8,939 bases of DNA from Candidatus Saccharibacteria bacterium CG10_big_fil_rev_8_21_14_0_10_47_8. Its GTDB lineage: Bacteria; Patescibacteriota; Saccharimonadia; Saccharimonadales; UBA10212. Below, piece by piece: positions 5,686 through 8,939 of the stretch. The stretch covers positions 1-8,939 of the forward strand of contig PFEG01000035.1 in the NCBI GenBank assembly GCA_002793885.1, read 5' to 3'. Under the pieces are notes generated by a model. It saw nothing but the letters and a program-made list of their open reading frames with translations, was not told the origin of the DNA and did no database searches. Within the stretch, counting starts at the first letter, position 1; the number at the start of each line of letters is the position of its first letter. Both the position numbers and the translations under genes were made by a program.

Positions 5686-6793
5686 GGCCACTGGCAAGTG
5701 CGTAGTTGTCTATATCGGGTTAAAAGGGGACAAACTTGAGGGTTTACAGAACCAGTACCAAGTTTTTGACCAAGTTCGTACTGTCCCGGCAGGTAAGTTT
5801 CGCCGTTACCATGGCGAAAGCTATTTGGCGCATCTAACCGACATTAAAACATTAGCGCTTAATTTCCGTGATTTTTTTAGGGTCATTGCCGGTATCTTGG
5901 CCTCGCACCGAATACTAAAAAAGCTAAAGCCCGATGTGGTTTTTTCAAAGGGCGGTTACGTGGCTGTGCCGGTTGGCATTGCGGCTCACTGGCGCCATAT
6001 ACCGATAGTTACTCACGATTCTGATGCTACAGCCGGCCTTGCCAACCGAATAGTCGGCCGCTGGGCGGTTCTTCACGCCACTGGTATGCCAGCTGAAAAC
6101 TATTCCTACCCCAAAGACTCGGTTCAGTATGTGGGTATCCCAATTGACGAACGTATCAAACCTGTCAGTAAGACTGCTCAGGCTGATTTTAAGCGCCAGG
6201 CAGGCTTTTTAGCGGACACCCTAGTACTTTTAGTGGCTGGCGGTGGTTTAGGCGCAAAAAGTCTCAACGACAAGCTGGTAAGCATAGCCCCCAAGTTGCT
6301 TGAGGCTAACCCTAAACTTCGGATCGTGCATTTGAGCGGCAAGCAGCACGAGCAGGCGGTGGTAACTAAGTACGCTGCTGGTCTTGATTCTGGCCTATTG
6401 GAACGTGTCAAGGTAATTGGTTTTACAGATGAATTTTATAAATACAGCGGCGCGGCTGATTTGGTGGTAACTCGGGCTGGAGCTACGGCTATGGCGGAGT
6501 TTGCGGCGCAAAACAAGGCTTGTATAGTCGTGCCTAGCCCATTTTTGGCGGGCGGCCACCAGTTAAAAAACGCCGAAGCCTTAAGCCGTTTTGGGCTAGC
6601 CGAAATTGTGTCTAACGATGCCTCCCCACAAGAGCTGCAAGAAGCCATTCTTAATCTGTTGGGTAATCGCTTCAGGCGTGAATCATATGCCAAAAAGCTT
6701 GGCCGTACAGCCCATAATGATGCTGCCCAAAAACTAGCAAAACTCCTATTTGAGGTCGCTGGGCAAGGGAGTAGATCTCGTCGTGGCCAATAG
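5591..6793 (+). CDS. murG: UDP-GlcNAc:lipid I N-acetylglucosaminyltransferase MurG
   Basis: Peripheral membrane GT-B enzyme on the cytoplasmic face that adds GlcNAc to lipid I to form lipid II. From the GTG at 5591 the protein has 400 residues. It shows the N-terminal glycine loop TGGGSGGHIAP (13-23), KGGYVAVPVGIAA (120-132), HDSDATAGLANR (142-153), VAGGGLGAKSLN (215-226), TRAGATAMAEF (294-304) with Glu303 as the probable UDP-sugar contact, and PFLAGGHQLKNAEAL (317-331). The usual H-E-Q-N before the third motif reads H-D-S-D here. No in-frame ATG is available before the essential glycine loop, so GTG 5591 is the likely start even though it lies 95 nt inside ftsW. The murG stop overlaps the probable ftsQ start by 11 nt. 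Confidence 0.96.
   Translation: MSDNNRTITIILTGGGSGGHIAPLLPLARELKATGKCVVVYIGLKGDKLEGLQNQYQVFDQVRTVPAGKFRRYHGESYLAHLTDIKTLALNFRDFFRVIAGILASHRILKKLKPDVVFSKGGYVAVPVGIAAHWRHIPIVTHDSDATAGLANRIVGRWAVLHATGMPAENYSYPKDSVQYVGIPIDERIKPVSKTAQADFKRQAGFLADTLVLLVAGGGLGAKSLNDKLVSIAPKLLEANPKLRIVHLSGKQHEQAVVTKYAAGLDSGLLERVKVIGFTDEFYKYSGAADLVVTRAGATAMAEFAAQNKACIVVPSPFLAGGHQLKNAEALSRFGLAEIVSNDASPQELQEAILNLLGNRFRRESYAKKLGRTAHNDAAQKLAKLLFEVAGQGSRSRRGQ
6765..6771 (+). promoter_or_regulatory. SD supporting the ftsQ GTG start at 6783
   Basis: AAGGGAG lies inside the murG 3' end, 11 nt before GTG 6783. The spacing is slightly long but usable. It favours 6783 over the upstream TTG at 6750, which has no comparable site. 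Confidence 0.4.
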
Positions 6794-7664
6794 GGAGTCC
6801 AGCAGATCGCGCAACCGGCCTGGCGATAAAACAGGCCGTCCTCCCAAGGCACCGCTTACGAAATACTATCGTTCAGGCGATCCTCTGGCAGCGCATCGCA
6901 GCCCTTTCAGGCCGTCTGTCCTTAAGGCCAGGCGCCGCCGCTGGCTAGCCGCGTTCATAGATGCCGCGGTTGTTGCAGTTATACTTTTTTGTTTGGTTTA
7001 CAGTTTGATCATCAAGCCTAACCCTAAGTTACTGGCCAGTGATACATCTTATCACTCAGCCGACGTTTATCGGCAAGCTATAGCTAGCAAGCTAAAGGCG
7101 CTTAGAAATAAAAATAAGATAACTTTAGATGAAAATGGTATTAAAACTGCCCTTGTCAAAGAGTTCCCTGAAATAGCTGATGTTTCAATAGAGTTACCTC
7201 TTTTGGGCCAGACTCCCACCGTCAGGTTGGATGTCTCTAAACCAGCACTGTTTTTAGTTAGCGGTGGCCAAAACTACATTATTGATTCACAGGGTAGGGT
7301 AGCCGGTAAGACTAGTGATTTACCGCAGATAAAAAACCTAGCTACAGTTGCTGATCAAAGCGGCTTTGCCGCGGAAGCCGGAAAACAAGTGCTAAGTACT
7401 GCCGAGATAAATTTTATTGAGGTTGTTATAGCTCAAGCTAAACATGGCGGGGTACCCATCCAGTCCCTAACCTTACCGCCGTTGGCAGCCGAGCTTGACC
7501 TGCGCGCGTCCGACAGGGGATACTTCGTTAAATTCTTCTTAGGCGGCGATGCCCTGCAACAGGCAGGGCAATACCTAGCTGCCCGCCATAATTTTGATCA
7601 AACTGGGGCGCAACCCGGGCAGTATCTGGATGTCCGAGTATCAGGTAAAATCTTCTACAGATAG
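6783..7664 (+). CDS. ftsQ: FtsQ/DivIB-type division protein with POTRA domain
   Basis: Single-pass membrane protein that forms a complex with FtsL and a FtsB/DivIC partner to control septal synthesis. From GTG 6783 it has 293 residues: a basic, proline-rich cytoplasmic tail (1-53) ending in an Arg/Lys cluster, a membrane anchor (about 54-77), then a POTRA-like region (about 82-155) with K-E-F-P-E-I-A-D-V-S-I-E-L and a following V-R-L-D-V-S-K-P-A-L-F. Next comes a beta domain with YIIDSQGRVAG (165-175) and the terminal YLDVRVSGKIFYR (281-293), both typical of FtsQ/DivIB. A TTG at 6750 in the same frame would add 11 residues. It overlaps murG by 11 nt, implying translational coupling. ftsA and ftsZ, the usual next genes, do not follow. 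Confidence 0.88.
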   Translation: MANRESSRSRNRPGDKTGRPPKAPLTKYYRSGDPLAAHRSPFRPSVLKARRRRWLAAFIDAAVVAVILFCLVYSLIIKPNPKLLASDTSYHSADVYRQAIASKLKALRNKNKITLDENGIKTALVKEFPEIADVSIELPLLGQTPTVRLDVSKPALFLVSGGQNYIIDSQGRVAGKTSDLPQIKNLATVADQSGFAAEAGKQVLSTAEINFIEVVIAQAKHGGVPIQSLTLPPLAAELDLRASDRGYFVKFFLGGDALQQAGQYLAARHNFDQTGAQPGQYLDVRVSGKIFYR

Positions 7665-7679
7665 TCCCCGCTGCCCTGC
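7550..7679 (+). repeat. Three-copy TGCCCTGC / GCAGGGCA element at the ftsQ 3' end
   Basis: TGCCCTGC occurs at 7550-7557 and 7672-7679, and its reverse complement GCAGGGCA at 7563-7570. The first two can form a hairpin within ftsQ (loop about 5-7 nt); alternatively the inverted copy can pair with the third copy just past the ftsQ stop. A T-rich stretch (7685-7696) follows the third copy, but the long loop makes a classical terminator unlikely. Confidence 0.4.
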
Positions 7680-7772
7680 TAGTTCGTATTTTGTTTAGTA
7701 TGGTAATTGTTAGCATGCCACACTAAATATATATAAACATATCAAAATATGTAAAAGTCAAATATTCGAAAT

Positions 7773-7798
7773 TTTAGGTAAGGAAGGGGAAACCTAAA
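7773..7798 (+). repeat. Stem-loop presenting a purine-rich, SD-like loop
   Basis: TTTAGGT (7773-7779) pairs with ACCTAAA (7792-7798), leaving a 12-nt loop made only of A and G (AAGGAAGGGGAA). The loop resembles an SD, but the nearest ATG (7805) opens only two codons, so a translational role is not supported. A protein- or RNA-binding loop is possible. Confidence 0.35.
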
Positions 7799-7836
7799 CA
7801 AAAACATGAAGTAACGAAAAAGCAAATACGGTTCAG

Positions 7837-8326
7837 CCAGCCTGTGGAAAACTTACAACTTTTCACACACGTTGTGCGGCCATAAAGTCCAGGACGCATA
7901 AGGCTATATGTAAACAATGAAATTGTAAGTACGATATACGCAAATAAGCTGATATCGATAAACAGACAGATCCTTCCCTGTTAAAAGAGGTATTGCTTAT
8001 CAACTATATATCAATATATAGAGTCGTAAAATATACATTGTACGACATAAAGTCTATAACCCTATTCTCATTACTCTTCCACTTTTCCGGCCCTTTGTTT
8101 TTATCATGATCTTATTTTTTTTATATTTTCCTCTGCTGCTACCTAGCCCCCGCGTTTGCTCTAAGAGCCTAACAATATATCTTTATCCATACCAAGCTTA
8201 TTAAATTACTATGTTCGCAAAATGTTCTAAAACAGACACCATCCGAGCAATCAACTGGATTGCTCGGCGTATAACGCACACTTTTAGGCTATGGTACTTA
8301 CGATTGTGCCGTCGTCCACAGGCTGG
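7837..8326. repeat. 12-bp perfect inverted repeat flanking the AT-rich spacer core
   Basis: CCAGCCTGTGGA at 7837-7848 is the exact reverse complement of TCCACAGGCTGG at 8315-8326. The copies are about 466 nt apart. Each contains TCCACA, the 3' part of a DnaA box: TTTTCCACA on the - strand at 7843-7851 and TCGTCCACA on the + strand at 8312-8320. No transposase lies between them, and no target duplication is evident. Confidence 0.5.
8243..8267 (-). terminator. Perfect 10-bp stem-loop, possible terminator of the - strand gene
   Basis: CCGAGCAATC (8243-8252) pairs perfectly with GATTGCTCGG (8258-8267) around a 5-nt loop. It lies about 67 nt past the stop of the - strand gene. Read on that strand, the stem is followed by ATGGTGTCTGTTTT, so the T run is short and about 10 nt away. 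That makes it a weak intrinsic terminator, or a 3'-end stabilising structure. No T run follows on the + strand. Confidence 0.4.
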
Positions 8327-8333
8327 TTTTTGC

Positions 8334-8939
8334 TCAGCGGAGTCGGACGGTATGTTCCTCGTCTGGTAAACGTGACCCAGATCTAGCGTTTGCTGCGTTT
8401 TGAGGTTGTGTTGAGGGCTTTACGATCTGCGCGGATCCAGATGGCTTATTTTTGCTTCTGGAGCGGCTGCGGCGGCGCTTAGGGCTGCTTGGGGCTGGCT
8501 CAGACTGGTTCTGACGATTATCAGGTGGAGGAGGTGGGTTGACAACAGTGGTTGCAACCTTGCCAACGTGACTGCTAGAGGGCTGGTGTTTGTCGGCAGT
8601 ATTAAGCTGTACCTGGGCTTTGGGGCGTATCGGCGCGGCGTTTATCGGTGTTAGCGAACTGGCTGGAGCTTCGAGTCCGGCTGCTTGGCGGATACGGGTG
8701 TCCACCACTGATTTTTCCTGAGCGTAGCGCTGGCGTGATAGTGCTATTATCTCGGCCGACGAATCGGATGGTGAAGGAGGCAGGTTTAAGGTTTTGGCTG
8801 AAAACGGCGTGGCTTTTTCCCCGTTGATTATCATTGTTGCAATGAAAAATCTGGCATGTTGCTGAATTAAATCCCCTGCTTCGAACTGCGGCTCGAAGTA
8901 CTTTTGCAAAAAAGGAGCGTCATCAGGGCTTACCCTGAA
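8334..8939 (-). CDS. C-terminal part of a putative VirD4/TraG-like type IV secretion ATPase, 5' end outside window
   Basis: The frame is open from the right window edge to TGA at 8334-8336, so at least 201 residues are present and the start is missing. The visible N-terminal part reads F-R-V-S-P-D-D-A-P-F-L-Q-K-Y-F-E-P, then FEAGDLIQQHARFFIATMII, NGEKATPFSAKTL. This resembles the last structured segment of type IV secretion DNA-binding/coupling ATPases in reduced-genome bacteria, where F-x(n)-DL, a short strand, IDG and PFS-TL patterns recur. That is pattern memory without an alignment, and no Walker motif is in view. After about residue 65 the chain becomes low complexity: PPPPP, then KRRRSRSRSKNK and Ser/Gln/Asn-rich sequence, probably disordered and cytoplasmic. 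A TTG at 8909 is not a convincing start, because the upstream codons continue the same pattern. An unrelated protein with a disordered tail is the alternative. Confidence 0.5.
   Translation of the reverse strand, partial: FRVSPDDAPFLQKYFEPQFEAGDLIQQHARFFIATMIINGEKATPFSAKTLNLPPSPSDSSAEIIALSRQRYAQEKSVVDTRIRQAAGLEAPASSLTPINAAPIRPKAQVQLNTADKHQPSSSHVGKVATTVVNPPPPPDNRQNQSEPAPSSPKRRRSRSRSKNKPSGSAQIVKPSTQPQNAANARSGSRLPDEEHTVRLR

Larger units (their letters stand above)
7665..8333. other. AT-rich 669-bp intergenic region with many small dyads, no supported gene
   Basis: No open frame of useful length is seen on either strand. Visible dyads include TTTAGT-A-TGG with CCA-C-ACTAAA (7694-7703/7718-7727), ACATAT/ATATGT (about 7738-7753), TTTAGGT/ACCTAAA with a purine-rich loop (7773-7779/7792-7798), CTATATAT/ATATATAG (8004-8011/8014-8021), GTCGTA/TACGAC (8023-8028/8041-8046) and the strong stem at 8243-8267. 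A 9-mer CATAAAGTC repeats at 7881-7889 and 8046-8054. Pyrimidine-rich sequence lies at about 8062-8135. The region separates two convergent genes, yet is much longer than a simple terminator spacer. Its role is unknown. Confidence 0.6.

Noticed and set aside
6436..6852. 138-codon open frame on the - strand across murG and ftsQ
   Set aside because: It lies antisense to the conserved MurG C-terminal domain and has a composition expected of an antisense shadow (rich in Arg, Pro, Cys, Trp).
7528..7716. 62-codon open frame on the - strand at the ftsQ end
   Set aside because: Mostly antisense to the conserved FtsQ C-terminus, no SD, and no recognisable protein features.
7875..7905. RNase P RNA core suggested by CATAAAGTCCAGGAC
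   Set aside because: Only AAAGTCC matches. The partner conserved blocks and the expected length and layout are absent.
8220..8236. LexA-type operator suggested by two TGTTC strings
   Set aside because: The strings are direct rather than inverted repeats, and no full CGAAC-N4-GTTCG palindrome is present.
7837..8326. Insertion sequence bounded by the 12-bp inverted repeat
   Set aside because: There is no transposase frame between the repeats and no visible target-site duplication. It was kept only as a repeat.
1..8939. CRISPR array or tandem repeat array
   Set aside because: No regularly spaced direct repeats of suitable length occur anywhere in the window.

Overview
The window is a compact division and cell wall (dcw) cluster on the + strand (positions 2-7664), followed by a long AT-rich spacer and then the C-terminal part of a gene on the - strand. 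The clear family matches are rsmH (5' end cut off), an ftsL-like gene, ftsI (class B penicillin-binding protein), mraY, ftsW, murG and ftsQ/divIB. The organism is a peptidoglycan-making bacterium using TGA, TAG and TAA as ordinary stops. Frequent GTG/TTG starts, mostly weak Shine-Dalgarno (SD) sequences, the reduced cluster, and a - strand gene that resembles the tail of the VirD4/TraG-like proteins common in such genomes all suggest a Candidate Phyla Radiation lineage, possibly Saccharibacteria. That placement is inference.

Layout: 2-745 is the rsmH remnant. Positions 746-1049 are about 300 nt without a convincing gene but packed with inverted repeats, some mutually exclusive, ending at the ftsL-like gene (1050-1397). 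ftsI (1418-3193) follows. A 54-nt gap before mraY (3248-4288) holds a perfect extended -10 box (TGGTATAAT) and a five-codon mini-ORF overlapping the mraY start. Between mraY and ftsW (4396-5685) lies a 35-codon ORF with the best SD in the window; its GTG overlaps the mraY stop and its TAA lies 3 nt before the ftsW ATG. ftsW overlaps murG (5591-6793) by 95 nt, and murG overlaps ftsQ (about 6783-7664) by 11 nt.

The genes work together at the membrane. MraY makes lipid I, MurG makes lipid II, the SEDS protein FtsW polymerises glycan, FtsI crosslinks it, and FtsL and FtsQ are single-pass partners that activate FtsW-FtsI at the septum. RsmH methylates 16S rRNA and is a conserved passenger of the cluster. 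The cytoplasmic ligase genes murC-F, ddl, and ftsA/ftsZ, found in classical clusters, are absent from this stretch.

Positions 7665-8333 contain no gene I can support. They are AT-rich, with several small hairpins, a 12-bp inverted repeat near the two ends, and a few DnaA-box-like strings. The - strand gene (8939-8334, open past the window edge) converges on the dcw cluster and ends in a long Pro/Ser/Arg/Lys-rich tail. The most interesting signals are the switch-like RNA region before ftsL and the relay-like small ORFs before mraY and ftsW.
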